From Morganella psychrotolerans (GTDB taxonomy: Bacteria; Pseudomonadota; Gammaproteobacteria; Enterobacterales; Enterobacteriaceae), in the NCBI RefSeq assembly GCF_001676155.1, contig NZ_LZEW01000002.1, positions 1 to 64,000 on the forward strand: a DNA stretch of 64,000 bases. Direction: 5' to 3'. The translations under genes and the position numbers were made by a program. Shown here one piece after another: positions 35,779 through 45,341 of the stretch. Numbering within the stretch: the stretch's first letter is position 1; the number at the start of each line of letters is the position of its first letter. A model generated the notes under the pieces. The model worked only from the letters and a program-made list of their open reading frames with translations, made no database searches and had not been told where the DNA came from.

Positions 35779-38534
35779 CATCATCACAGAAGCTTTCCGC
35801 CACCGCGATCGTCACACTTGAACAGGTTACGCATCATTACGGTGATGTGTGCGCCCTTGATGATATCAGTCTGCATATCCCCGCCCGCCAGATGGTAGGG
35901 CTGATAGGCCCGGACGGCGTCGGAAAATCCACGCTGATTTCCCTGATTGCCGGTGCCCGCAAGGTGCAGCAGGGAAACGTGATTGTGCTGGACGGTGATA
36001 TCAGTGATGAAACCCACCGCCGCGCGGTGTGTCCGCGTATCGCGTATATGCCGCAGGGGCTGGGGAAAAATCTCTATCACACCCTGTCTGTCTTTGAGAA
36101 TGTTGATTTCTTCGGGCGGCTGTTTGGTCAGTCCGAAGCAGAGCGGCATCTGCGTATTGATGACCTGCTGACCAGCACCGGGCTTGCGCCCTTCCGCGAC
36201 CGCCCGGCGGGAAAACTGTCCGGCGGTATGAAACAGAAACTCGGTCTTTGCTGCGCCCTTATCCATGACCCGGAACTCCTGATCCTCGATGAACCCACCA
36301 CCGGTGTTGACCCGCTATCCCGCGCCCAGTTCTGGGATCTGATTGATCGCATCCGTGAGCGCCAGCAAAACATGAGTGTGCTGGTTGCCACCGCCTATAT
36401 GGAAGAAGCGGAGCGTTTTGATTATCTCGTTGCGATGGATGACGGCAAGGTTCTGGCGACCGGACACGCCCGCGAACTGAAAGCACAAACACACACCACT
36501 GAGCTGGAAGAGGCGTTTATCGCGCTGCTGCCGGAAGAGAAACGCAAAGATCACGAGTCCGTGGTGATCCCGCCCCGCAACGTTCAGGATAATGAGACGG
36601 TGGCAATTGAAGCACAAGATCTTACTATGCGTTTCGGCTCATTTACCGCCGTCGATCACGTCAATTTCCGCATTCCGAAAGGGGAAATATTCGGCTTTCT
36701 CGGCTCCAACGGTTGCGGCAAATCCACGACCATGAAAATGCTTACCGGACTGTTACAGGCCAGTGAAGGTAAAGCATGGCTGTTTGGTCAGGAAGTTGAT
36801 CCGAAAGATTTGAATACCCGGATGCGCGTGGGCTATATGTCGCAGGCGTTTTCACTCTACAGTGAGCTGACGGTGCTGCAAAATCTGGTGCTGCACGCCA
36901 AACTGTTCCATGTTCCGGAGCACGACATTGACGCACGCGTCAATGAAATGATGGAGCGCTTTAAGCTGACTGATGTTGCAGATGCGATGCCGGAAGGTCT
37001 GCCGCTCGGGATCCGCCAGCGGCTCTCACTCGCTGTTGCTGTTATCCATCGCCCCGAAATGCTGATCCTCGATGAACCGACCTCCGGTGTTGACCCGATT
37101 GCCCGGGATATGTTCTGGAATCTGATGGTGGGTCTTTCACGCGATGACGGCGTGACTATTTTTATTTCCACTCACTTTATGAATGAGGCGGCGCGCTGTG
37201 ACCGGATGTCTCTGATGCATGCGGGGAAAGTGCTGGTGACAGATACCCCGGATAATCTGGTCAGAAACAGTGAGTTTGATACTCTGGAAGCGGTATTTAT
37301 CGATTACCTGAAAAAAGCCTCCGGTATTGAGGATGATGCCCCGCCTGCCGCTGCGCCTGAGTTGCCTGCCAACTCAGGAGAAACCGCCGCCACCGCGCTG
37401 AAACGCCGTTTCAGTCTGCGCCGTCTGTTCAGTTACAGTCTGCGTGAAGGGCTGGAGTTGCGCCGTGACCCGGTCCGCCTGACGCTGGCACTGCTCGGCA
37501 CGGTTATTCTGATGTTTATCATGGGTTACGGCATCAGTATGGATGTGGAAAATCTGCGGTTTGCAGTACTGGATCGCGACCAGACCACCACCAGCCAGAG
37601 CTATGTACAGGATCTCTCCGGCTCGCGCTATTTTATCGAACAACCTCCGTTGCGCGATTATGATGATATGGAGCGGCGTCTGCGCGGCGGGGAAATTGCT
37701 GTCGCGGTCGAGATCCCGCCGAACTTTGCCCGGGACATAGCCAAAGGTCATAATGTGACCCTGGGTGTCTGGGTGGATGGCGCAATGCCGAGCCGCGCAG
37801 AAACCGTACGTGGTTATGTACAGGCAATGCATCTGAACTGGCTGACCCGCATGGCATCACGCCAGCCGGTAGCAACACCAACCCAATCAGCGGTCAATAT
37901 TGAAACCCGCTACCGCTATAACCCGGATGTAAAAAGTCTGCCTGCCATCGTACCTGCGGTTATTCCGCTGCTGCTGATGATGATACCGGCAATGCTCAGC
38001 GCCCTGAGTGTGGTGCGGGAAAAAGAACTCGGATCCATTATTAATCTGTATGTTACTCCGATTACCAAAGCAGAATTTCTTATCGGCAAGCAACTGCCGT
38101 ATATCCTGCTGGGAATGTTTAACTTTTTCCTGCTCTGCATACTCTCTGTTTATGTATTTGGCGTGCCGCTCAAGGGCAGCCTCCTGACAGTGACATTGGG
38201 CGCACTTTGTTATATTACGATTGCCACCAGCATGGGATTGCTTATCTCCTGCTTTATGAAAAGCCAGATTGCCGCCATTTTCGGGACGGCGATTATAACC
38301 CTTATCCCGGCAACACAGTTTTCCGGAATGCTTGACCCGGTATCATCACTTGAAGGTATGGGTTACTGGATAGGACATATTTACCCGACCACGCATTTCC
38401 TGACTATTACCCGTGGTACGTTTTCCAAAGGGCTGGGACTTATCGATTTGTATCAGTCCTTTATTCCGCTGCTTATCACCATCCCGTTGGTGCTCGGATG
38501 CAGCATCTTTTTCCTGAAAAAGCAGGAGGGATAA
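35775..38534 (+). CDS. rbbA: fused ABC ATPase-permease RbbA (YhiH)
   Basis: A 919-residue protein: ABC domain 1 with GPDGVGKS (45-52) and [14 protein letters not shown] domain 2 with GSNGCGKST (about 315) and a degenerate signature [12 protein letters not shown]; then an ABC-2 permease domain from about residue 560 with six membrane segments. E. coli RbbA was described as a ribosome-bound ATPase, while the domain layout and the neighbouring yhiI and yhhJ genes suggest an exporter; both readings remain open. It overlaps yhiI by 4 bp and yhhJ by 1 bp. Confidence 0.93.
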   Translation: MTSSQKLSATAIVTLEQVTHHYGDVCALDDISLHIPARQMVGLIGPDGVGKSTLISLIAGARKVQQGNVIVLDGDISDETHRRAVCPRIAYMPQGLGKNLYHTLSVFENVDFFGRLFGQSEAERHLRIDDLLTSTGLAPFRDRPAGKLSGGMKQKLGLCCALIHDPELLILDEPTTGVDPLSRAQFWDLIDRIRERQQNMSVLVATAYMEEAERFDYLVAMDDGKVLATGHARELKAQTHTTELEEAFIALLPEEKRKDHESVVIPPRNVQDNETVAIEAQDLTMRFGSFTAVDHVNFRIPKGEIFGFLGSNGCGKSTTMKMLTGLLQASEGKAWLFGQEVDPKDLNTRMRVGYMSQAFSLYSELTVLQNLVLHAKLFHVPEHDIDARVNEMMERFKLTDVADAMPEGLPLGIRQRLSLAVAVIHRPEMLILDEPTSGVDPIARDMFWNLMVGLSRDDGVTIFISTHFMNEAARCDRMSLMHAGKVLVTDTPDNLVRNSEFDTLEAVFIDYLKKASGIEDDAPPAAAPELPANSGETAATALKRRFSLRRLFSYSLREGLELRRDPVRLTLALLGTVILMFIMGYGISMDVENLRFAVLDRDQTTTSQSYVQDLSGSRYFIEQPPLRDYDDMERRLRGGEIAVAVEIPPNFARDIAKGHNVTLGVWVDGAMPSRAETVRGYVQAMHLNWLTRMASRQPVATPTQSAVNIETRYRYNPDVKSLPAIVPAVIPLLLMMIPAMLSALSVVREKELGSIINLYVTPITKAEFLIGKQLPYILLGMFNFFLLCILSVYVFGVPLKGSLLTVTLGALCYITIATSMGLLISCFMKSQIAAIFGTAIITLIPATQFSGMLDPVSSLEGMGYWIGHIYPTTHFLTITRGTFSKGLGLIDLYQSFIPLLITIPLVLGCSIFFLKKQEG

Positions 38535-39658
38535 TGCGGACACTGAAGAATATTATTTATCTCGGCATGAAAGAGCTGCGCAGCCTGATGCGGGATAAAG
38601 CCATGCTGGCACTGATTGTGTTTGCATTCACCGTATCAATCTATTCCTCGGCTACGGTAAAATCAGACTCACTGCATCTGGCACCGATTGCGATTGCCGA
38701 TCAGGATCGCTCGCAGCTCAGCCAGCGCATTATTAACAGCTTTTATGAGCCTTACTTTCTGCCCCCTGCTGATATTGAGATAAACCAGATGGACGGGCTG
38801 ATGGATACCGGCGCGTATACGTTTACCCTGGATATTCCGCCGAATTTCCAGCGCGATGTCCTGGCAGGACGCCACCCGGCTGTCCAGTTGAATGTCGATG
38901 CCACCCGCATGAGTCAGGCGTTTCTCGGCAACAGTTATATTCAGAACATTGTCACCGGCGAGGTGAATACGTTTCTGGCTAAAAACCGTGAAAACAGTGT
39001 GTTGCCGGTAGGTTTGGATATCCGCACCCGGTTTAACCCGAACCTGGATCAGATGTGGTTCGGCTCTGTCATGGCGATTATCAATAATATTACGATGCTC
39101 TCGATAATTCTGACCGGGGCGGCGCTTATCCGTGAGCGCGAGCACGGGACGATTGAGCACCTTCTGGTGATGCCGGTGACACCTTTTGAGATAATGATGT
39201 CAAAAGTCTGGTCAATGGGATTGGTGGTTTTGCTGGCCTCTCTCGGCTCGCTGTTGCTGGTTGTCCGGTTCTTGTTGCAGGTGCCGATAGAAGGCTCAAT
39301 TACCCTGTTTATGTGCGGCGTGGCACTCAGTCTGTTTGCCACCACATCAATCGGGATTTTTATGGGAACAATTGCGCGCTCTATGCCGCAGTTCGGGTTG
39401 CTGATGATAATGGTGCTGCTGCCGCTGAATATGCTGTCCGGCGGGATGACCTCACGGGAGAGTATGCCGCAGTTTGTGCAGGATGTGATGCAGACAATGC
39501 CGACGACGCACTTTGTCAACCTGGCACAGGCAATCCTCTACCGGGGTGCGGATTTCCTGATAATCTGGCCGCAATTTATTTATTTGATCGTTATTGGTGC
39601 GGCTTTCTTCTGCGCGGCTCTGCTGCGTTTTCGCAAGACAATCAGTGCGATGGCGTAA
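38534..39658 (+). CDS. yhhJ: ABC-2 type permease YhhJ
   Basis: A 374-residue permease of the ABC-2 class: one N-terminal membrane segment (ALIVFAFTVSIYSSA), a large periplasmic loop (about 45-175), and five C-terminal segments with IREREHGTIEHLLVMPVTPF, the family signature. The start ATG shares its A with the rbbA stop TAA. It is the last gene of yhiI-rbbA-yhhJ. Confidence 0.93.
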   Translation: MRTLKNIIYLGMKELRSLMRDKAMLALIVFAFTVSIYSSATVKSDSLHLAPIAIADQDRSQLSQRIINSFYEPYFLPPADIEINQMDGLMDTGAYTFTLDIPPNFQRDVLAGRHPAVQLNVDATRMSQAFLGNSYIQNIVTGEVNTFLAKNRENSVLPVGLDIRTRFNPNLDQMWFGSVMAIINNITMLSIILTGAALIREREHGTIEHLLVMPVTPFEIMMSKVWSMGLVVLLASLGSLLLVVRFLLQVPIEGSITLFMCGVALSLFATTSIGIFMGTIARSMPQFGLLMIMVLLPLNMLSGGMTSRESMPQFVQDVMQTMPTTHFVNLAQAILYRGADFLIIWPQFIYLIVIGAAFFCAALLRFRKTISAMA

Positions 39659-39802
39659 CCCGGACTCATCCGCTACCTCAATGATACCGGCCATATTATC
39701 ATTGCGGAGATTAACCATTAACCACGCGCTGTGTAAATCATCATATTTACACGGCATTTTTCTGTAAATTCAGTTTGTTACGGGCAGTTTGGAGATAAGG
39801 AT

Positions 39803-40108
39803 ATGAAGAAGGTGGTACTGATGTGTGACACCGGTATTTCTGCACGGATGCTGGTCAGTAAAATGCAGGATGAAGCACAAACCAGGGGTATTGATATTGA
39901 GATTACCAGCCGCTCTGTTCATGACTACCGTGAATGTGCCGGAGAGTATGATCTCGCCCTGCTCGCCCCGCAAATCCGCCACCGCCTGCGTGAATGTCAG
40001 CAGAGCGCCACCGCCGCAGGAAGACCTGTCGCCTGCATTGAGATGGATCCATTCTGGAATCTGGACAGTGGTGCGGTATTAAATCAGGCTCTGGAATTAC
40101 TGGATTAA
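39803..40108 (+). CDS. PTS lactose/cellobiose-type IIB protein
   Basis: A 101-residue cytoplasmic phosphocarrier. The active cysteine is Cys8 in MKKVVLMCDTGISARMLVSK, the typical P-loop of ChbB/CelA-type IIB. AAGG lies just before the start. It is followed three bases later by a IIA gene. No IIC gene, phospho-glycosidase or regulator of this class is found nearby. Confidence 0.88.
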   Translation: MKKVVLMCDTGISARMLVSKMQDEAQTRGIDIEITSRSVHDYRECAGEYDLALLAPQIRHRLRECQQSATAAGRPVACIEMDPFWNLDSGAVLNQALELLD

Positions 40109-40111
40109 TCA

Positions 40112-40450
40112 GTGACACAACAAACAACTGAAACCGATATCATTACACTTATCACCTGTGCGGGAAGCGCCCGCAGTCTGGTATTTCAGGCCATTCGTGA
40201 AGCCCGTGAAAACCGTGATTTTCCGCACGCAGAGATACTGATGCAACAAGCAAAAGAAATGCTTTCCGGTGCTCACTGGATTCAGACTCAGCTTATCAGC
40301 CTGGATGAGGGAGAGGGAAAAATCCCTGTTACCCTGGCACTGGTACACGCTCAGGATCATCTGATGAACGCTGTCCTGCTGACAGAGCTGGGCACAGAGA
40401 TTATTGCCCTGCACCGGCAGATTGCAGAAAAACCAAAAGATAAAAGATAA
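40112..40450 (+). CDS. PTS lactose/cellobiose-type IIA protein
   Basis: A 112-residue helical phosphocarrier starting at GTG. The phosphorylated histidine is His79 in the conserved LVHAQDHLM; other family features are AGSARSLVFQAIREAR and ALHRQI. It should take phosphate from HPr and pass it to the IIB encoded immediately upstream. The 3' end runs into a GATAAAA triplet repeat. The missing IIC means that it either serves a distant transporter or acts in regulation. Confidence 0.88.
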   Translation: MTQQTTETDIITLITCAGSARSLVFQAIREARENRDFPHAEILMQQAKEMLSGAHWIQTQLISLDEGEGKIPVTLALVHAQDHLMNAVLLTELGTEIIALHRQIAEKPKDKR

Positions 40451-40540
40451 AAGATAAAACCTTCTTCTTCCGGATTCGGGCGTCGGGAAAAACCAAAAAA
40501 CAAAACCCTCTTCTTTCAGATTCGGGCGTCGGGATAACCG
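40437..40540. repeat. short tandem repeats after the PTS IIA gene
   Basis: AGATAAA occurs three times in a row (40438-40458), crossing the IIA stop codon. Next, two near copies of a roughly 45-bp unit containing GATTCGGGCGTCGGGA follow (about 40460-40535). No gene is seen between here and 40909. Confidence 0.7.
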
Positions 40541-40659
40541 GCAAAGCGGAAAGTCGCTGTAAACACATCCCTGTTCGCTCGGTTCGCGCCATCCATGGCG
40601 CTCTACGCTTTCCTTTTTTTGCCGGTTGCCCCTTCTGAATTCTTGACAATGCAGAGAAA

Positions 40660-40910
40660 TAATTATTTCTGACACCGAGATCCACTAAATCATCCGGTCT
40701 GTGGCAAGTGAGAATTCCGGGGAGCATATTTCTTTTTGCCTGTTTATCCCTTCTGAATTTGAAAAAAATCATTTCTGACAAAGCGATCCGCTAAATCATC
40801 CGGTTTGTGGCAAGGCGGCAAGTGAAGAATTCCGGGGAGCATACATCAGTATGTGACCCGTAATTCTGAGCGCAGCCAACGCCGCCACAGACCGGAGGAT
40901 GACGCGGATC
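40660..40910. repeat. ERIC-like element with a truncated upstream duplicate
   Basis: A full element spans 40785-40910 with ends GATCCGC/GCGGATC and core GGGGAGCATAC..CAGTATGTGACCC. A partial copy with the same left arm (ATCATCCGG.CTGTGGCAAG, GGGGAGCATA) lies at about 40660-40735. The right end overlaps the lacI-type stop codon. Confidence 0.75.
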
Positions 40911-41910
40911 AGGATTGAAGGAGGCCGCGGACGATGACCTTGCTCGCCGGGGCGCTGCTGTCAGTCGCCCGCCGGACTGCCATATTAATAGCCTGCCAGG
41001 CGATCTCCTGCAGATCATGAGAAATACACGGAAAATCAAACCCATAAACATCTGCATGAGAAACTTCATCAATACTGAACAGGGAAACATCTTTTTGCGG
41101 GATAAGGTTGTGTCTGATACAGGCTTTGATAATCCCCAGCGAAATCTGGTTGTTGCAGCCGACAAAATAGTCCGGTGCCGCATGGTATTTCAGATAGTGA
41201 TCTGTCACTTTAAAGGCTTCATCCATCAGAAAATCAGCATGAAGTACATTCACACTGCTGACCTGCCCGTGTAATCCTGCCACCATGCCGGTAACCCGGT
41301 CCTGGGCAACATTGGAATCTTCGGGACCTGAAATAATGACAACATTATTCACTTTCTGAGATAACAGATAGCGCCCTGCCTGCAACCCGCAGTCAAGGTT
41401 ATCGATATATACGCCGCTGCACCCTTTTGCATCCAGTTCCCGGTCGACCAGAATGACCGGAATATTGAGCAGTGCCAGTTGGTTAACATAGTCCGGGCGA
41501 TATACCCGTTCAGCGGAAACAACTGATAAAATGATAGCATCGACGTTATAACCAATCAGTTTATCAATGATACGTGCTTCATTTTCGCGTGATTCGTATG
41601 AATCAAACATCAGGGTGTCATAACCGGCTTTGTATGCTTCCTGGGTGATGCGTTTTGCCAGCCCGCCAAAAAACGGGTTGCTCATGTCCGGGCTGACAAT
41701 CCCGATAGTCCGGGAGGATTTTGCCCGCAGATTGCGAGCCGCTGCATTGACGACATAACCAATTTTATCTGCAGCATCAAGAATGCGCCTCAGCGTTTCC
41801 GGGTGAACCTTATCAGGCTGCGAAAATGCGCGTGATGCCGTAATTTTACTGACATTTGCAATTGCGGCGACATTTTCAAGTGTGACCTTTTGTGTCCGGG
41901 GCTCCGCCAA
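40909..41910 (-). CDS. LacI-family regulator of the xylitol/lyxose cluster
   Basis: A 333-residue LacI-type repressor. The HTH (VTLENVAAIANVSKITASRA) and hinge (NAAARNLRAKSSRTIGIV) are clear, followed by a periplasmic-binding-like sensor domain. It starts at TTG (41910) with a very good AAGGAGATAAAA. It is followed upstream by the lyxose isomerase gene on the same strand. Two copies of an ATGATATC-centred palindrome flank the divergent promoters near 42.6-42.8 kb and are the likely binding sites. Confidence 0.92.
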   Translation of the reverse strand: MAEPRTQKVTLENVAAIANVSKITASRAFSQPDKVHPETLRRILDAADKIGYVVNAAARNLRAKSSRTIGIVSPDMSNPFFGGLAKRITQEAYKAGYDTLMFDSYESRENEARIIDKLIGYNVDAIILSVVSAERVYRPDYVNQLALLNIPVILVDRELDAKGCSGVYIDNLDCGLQAGRYLLSQKVNNVVIISGPEDSNVAQDRVTGMVAGLHGQVSSVNVLHADFLMDEAFKVTDHYLKYHAAPDYFVGCNNQISLGIIKACIRHNLIPQKDVSLFSIDEVSHADVYGFDFPCISHDLQEIAWQAINMAVRRATDSSAPASKVIVRGLLQS

Positions 41911-42020
41911 TTTTATCTCCTTAGCGCCAAAGCATCATTTTGTACCATTATATTATCATCTAAATCGATTCAGTCACGCGAAAAGGTGTCTTTTTGCTGA
42001 GAAAAACCGTGTCAGCTATT

Positions 42021-42572
42021 TTAACATTCCAGCCGTTTTATCCGGGGATCGGTAAAAATATCGTATTCGTCTGTGTTCTCAGTCGAGAACTCTGAAACCA
42101 CCGTCCCCTGCGGGCCGGCTTTAAACCAGTGGCGGGTATTTGGTGCAATGGTGTACTGCTCACCCGGGCGCAATAAAATAAAGCGATCACAGGTATACCA
42201 CTGTTCATCACCTTCCGGCGGGCGGTAAACCGGATTTCCCTGTGCATCCTGATTGAGTGTCAGTGACGGGGAGTCAACAAATAAGTACACTTCCCCCCAG
42301 CGGCAGCGGAAGGTTTCCTGTTTGCCGGGGCGCGTTTTATACGGCGGATGGCGGTGTTCGGGGCAGGTTTGGTCTGCAAACAGTACCAACTCTTTCGCAC
42401 AGTAATGCGGGCTGTTGTAGTACGTCAGCAATTGCAGGCCTGAACGGGGATAATCAGGCAGATTAAAATGAGCAATTTCGATGTTATGCTTTTCAGACTC
42501 TGTCAGGACAATGTGTCCTTTCTCCAGTATTGCCAATGATTCAGTGATATAGCGTTGTTTATTCATCTGCAT
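42021..42572 (-). CDS. D-lyxose isomerase (cupin fold)
   Basis: A 183-residue metal-dependent sugar isomerase of the D-lyxose ketol-isomerase family, which interconverts D-lyxose and D-xylulose (some also D-mannose and D-fructose). Metal ligands are visible as PEHRHP (about 71-76), the Glu in KQETFRCRWGEVYLF (about 84-98) and NTRHWFKAG. ATG at 42572 has GGAGG seven bases upstream. Its product D-xylulose is the substrate of the kinase encoded across the promoter region. Confidence 0.88.
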   Translation of the reverse strand: MQMNKQRYITESLAILEKGHIVLTESEKHNIEIAHFNLPDYPRSGLQLLTYYNSPHYCAKELVLFADQTCPEHRHPPYKTRPGKQETFRCRWGEVYLFVDSPSLTLNQDAQGNPVYRPPEGDEQWYTCDRFILLRPGEQYTIAPNTRHWFKAGPQGTVVSEFSTENTDEYDIFTDPRIKRLEC

Positions 42573-42588
42573 CTCTGTACCTCCGCGA

Positions 42589-42606
42589 AATGATATCGGT
42601 ATCATT
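42589..42606. promoter_or_regulatory. LacI-type operator, lyxose isomerase side
   Basis: AATGATATCGGTATCATT, an 18-bp palindrome with one mismatch and a CG-type centre, 17 bases before the isomerase start codon. Confidence 0.78.
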
Positions 42607-42751
42607 ATACCCTTACAGTAAGGCACAAAAAACGTGATCGATAAGACCATTCATTGAACACGTGATAAGTAAAACTGCCATTTTTTTAATAAAAAATTTA
42701 ACCACCATCACATAATTATAATAAAGATTGGTCTACTATCCGAATCATAGC

Positions 42752-42769
42752 AATGATATCGATATCATT
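42752..42769. promoter_or_regulatory. LacI-type operator, xylitol operon side
   Basis: AATGATATCGATATCATT, a perfect 18-bp palindrome 20 bases before the dehydrogenase start codon. The centre is 163 bp from the other operator, a distance suited to DNA looping. Confidence 0.82.
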
Positions 42770-42788
42770 TTAATGAAAGGAAGTGATC

Positions 42789-43826
42789 ATGAAGGCATTA
42801 GTGTTAGAGAAAGCAGGGAAGATCGCGATTCAGGATTGGCAGAGCAATGAAGTCCTGAGCGACAATGACGTTGAGATAAAAATTCACACCGTCGGCATCT
42901 GCGGCAGTGATGTCCACTATTATCAGCATGGCCGTATCGGACCGTTTGTGGTTGAAGCGCCGATGGTGCTGGGTCATGAAGCTTCCGGCGTAGTCACTGC
43001 TGCCGGTAAAAATGTAAAACATCTGAAAGTCGGCGACCGCGTATGTATGGAGCCGGGCGTGCCTGATTTACAGTCTCCGCAGTCGCGTGCAGGTATTTAT
43101 AATCTGGACCCTGCGGTCCGCTTCTGGGCAACCCCGCCAATTGACGGCTGCCTGCGTGAAAGCGTGATCCACCCTGCTGCATTCACCTTTAAACTGCCGG
43201 ACAACGTCACCTTCGCTGAAGGTGCGATGGTTGAGCCACTGGCGATTGGTATGCAATCTGCTACCAAAGCCGGGATCAAACCGGGTGATATCGGTCTGGT
43301 AATTGGTGCCGGAACTATCGGTATTATTACTGCGCTGTGTGCACTGGCGGGCGGTTGCTCTGATGTGATCATCTGCGATGTGTTTGATGAAAAGCTGAAA
43401 ATTACTGAAAAATATCAGGGCTTACATGCCATCAACAGTAAAGATCAGCAGGCGCTGACTGATATTGTCAACAAACTGACCGGCGGCGAAGGCGTGAACG
43501 TGCTGTTTGAGTGCAGTGGTGCAAAACCGGTTATCGCTTCAATTTCTGATCATATTGCCCCGGGCGGTACTGCTGTTCTCGTCGGGATGCCGATTGATCC
43601 GGCTCCGCTGGATATTGTGGCGGCTCAGGCAAAAGAAATCACCTTCAAAACCATTTTCCGTTACGCCAACATGTATCCGCGCACCATTCGTCTGCTCAGT
43701 TCCGGCAAACTGGATGTCGCTCCGCTGCTGTCAGCAACCTATAAGTTCAAAGACAGTGTTGAAGCGTATGAGCGTGCTGCCGAAGGCCGCGCGACCGACG
43801 TGAAAATCGTGCTGGAAATGGAGTAA
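42789..43826 (+). CDS. xylitol/polyol dehydrogenase (zinc MDR family)
   Basis: A 345-residue NAD-dependent dehydrogenase of the sorbitol/xylitol dehydrogenase branch. Catalytic zinc ligands: Cys in [13 protein letters not shown] and His-Glu in LGHEASG; Rossmann motif [14 protein letters not shown]. The structural-zinc cysteines are replaced ([20 protein letters not shown]), as in sorbitol dehydrogenases. It should oxidise xylitol to D-xylulose, given the xylulokinase next to it; D-arabitol or sorbitol are alternatives. ATG at 42789 is preferred over the GTG two codons earlier. Confidence 0.9.
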   Translation: MKALVLEKAGKIAIQDWQSNEVLSDNDVEIKIHTVGICGSDVHYYQHGRIGPFVVEAPMVLGHEASGVVTAAGKNVKHLKVGDRVCMEPGVPDLQSPQSRAGIYNLDPAVRFWATPPIDGCLRESVIHPAAFTFKLPDNVTFAEGAMVEPLAIGMQSATKAGIKPGDIGLVIGAGTIGIITALCALAGGCSDVIICDVFDEKLKITEKYQGLHAINSKDQQALTDIVNKLTGGEGVNVLFECSGAKPVIASISDHIAPGGTAVLVGMPIDPAPLDIVAAQAKEITFKTIFRYANMYPRTIRLLSSGKLDVAPLLSATYKFKDSVEAYERAAEGRATDVKIVLEME

Positions 43827-43829
43827 CAC

Positions 43830-45341
43830 ATGACGCTCTATGCCGGTATCGACTGCGGAACGCAAAGCACCAAGGTCATTATTGTCGATAGCCAGACTGC
43901 CTGCATTTTAGGTGAGGGCAGCGCGCCTCACCTGATTATCAGTGAGTCAGGCGGACGCCGTGAACAGGAAGCCAAATGGTGGACTGATGCACTGGAAACG
44001 GCTTTTGCACAGGCAATCCGCAGTGCCGGCATTGACGGGCGTGAGATCCGCGCCCTGTCTGTTTCCGGTCAGCAGCACGGTTTTGTGCCGGTCAGTGAAA
44101 ACGGTGACGTGCTTGCCCCGGCAAAGTTATGGTGTGATACCTCTACAAATGCAGAAAACCAGTGGTTTATCGATGCGCTGGGCGGTGAAAAAGCGGCGAT
44201 TGAGCGCCTCGGGTTACTACCGCAGACCGGTTATACCGTTTCAAAAATCATCTGGTTTAAGCAGCAGCATCCGCAACTCTGGCAGCAACTGCGCCATGTG
44301 TTGTTACCGCACGATTATCTGAATTTCTGGCTCACCGGCAATGCCTGTGCAGAGTTCGGCGATGCGTCCGGTACCGGACTGCTGAATATCCGTACCCGCC
44401 AATGGGACAAAGAAGCTGCTGACCTTATCGATCCGGAAGGGATTTTATGGCAGGCGCTGCCGCCGTTAGTCCGCGCTGAACAGATGATCGGCACCGTTCG
44501 TCCTGAAATCGCTGAAAAACTGGGAATTTCGCCGCAAACCCGCGTGGCATCCGGTGGTGGCGATAACATGATGGCGGCAATCGGTACCGGAAATATCAAA
44601 CCGGGGATCACCACCATGAGCCTCGGGACATCCGGCACCCTGTTTACCTTTGCTGAGAAACCGGTTGTGGCGGATTCCGCTATGATCGCGGGCTTCTGCT
44701 CCTCCAGCAATGGCTGGATGCCACTCATCTGTACGATGAATGTCACATCCGCCACCAGCACTATTCAGTCATTATTAGGACTGGATATTCAGTCCTTTAA
44801 TGATGCGCTGAACAGCAGTAAACCCGGCGCGGATGGTCTTATCATGCTGCCGTTCTTTAATGGCGAACGCGTACCTCAGTTACCCGATGCCCGCGCCAGC
44901 CTGCATAACATGGACGGCAGCAACCTGACACCGCAAAACCTGAGCCTGGCTGTGGTTGAAAGTGCCACATACGGGCTGCGTTTTGGTATCGATCTGTTCC
45001 GTCAGCAAGGCGTAACCACCCGCGAAATCCGCCTGACCGGCGGCGGTGCGCGCAGTGCAAAATGGCGTCAGATTGTCGCAGATATCATGGCAACGCCTGT
45101 GGTCTGTGTGACCAACCAGGAAGCCGCCGCATTAGGTGCTGCCGTTCAGGCCATCTGGAGCGATACCCTGACCACAGAGACAACGCCGGAAACACAGTTA
45201 GCCGCGTTATGTGAACGCTTTGTTCAACTGGATGAAAACACCCGCACGCAGCCGGATCCTGTAAATGTGCCGGTGTATGAATCGCTGTATCAGAATTACC
45301 TCACTTTACTGACATCAGAATATCCGGAGGTCACATTATGA
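43830..45341 (+). CDS. xylB: xylulokinase
   Basis: A 503-residue FGGY kinase that makes D-xylulose 5-phosphate. Motifs: YAGIDCGTQSTKVIIVD at the N terminus, SVSGQQHGFV (about 76-85), GGGDNMMAAIGTG, TSGTLFTF, and RLTGGGARSAKWRQI near 400. It follows the dehydrogenase by three bases and overlaps the ABC ATPase as ATGA. It unites the xylitol and lyxose branches. Confidence 0.93.
   Translation: MTLYAGIDCGTQSTKVIIVDSQTACILGEGSAPHLIISESGGRREQEAKWWTDALETAFAQAIRSAGIDGREIRALSVSGQQHGFVPVSENGDVLAPAKLWCDTSTNAENQWFIDALGGEKAAIERLGLLPQTGYTVSKIIWFKQQHPQLWQQLRHVLLPHDYLNFWLTGNACAEFGDASGTGLLNIRTRQWDKEAADLIDPEGILWQALPPLVRAEQMIGTVRPEIAEKLGISPQTRVASGGGDNMMAAIGTGNIKPGITTMSLGTSGTLFTFAEKPVVADSAMIAGFCSSSNGWMPLICTMNVTSATSTIQSLLGLDIQSFNDALNSSKPGADGLIMLPFFNGERVPQLPDARASLHNMDGSNLTPQNLSLAVVESATYGLRFGIDLFRQQGVTTREIRLTGGGARSAKWRQIVADIMATPVVCVTNQEAAALGAAVQAIWSDTLTTETTPETQLAALCERFVQLDENTRTQPDPVNVPVYESLYQNYLTLLTSEYPEVTL

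Noticed and set aside
36600-37350. Loss of function in the second ABC domain of RbbA because of its LPLG signature
   Set aside because: As far as I recall, the degenerate second signature is also seen in related RbbA proteins, so it is not a local defect.
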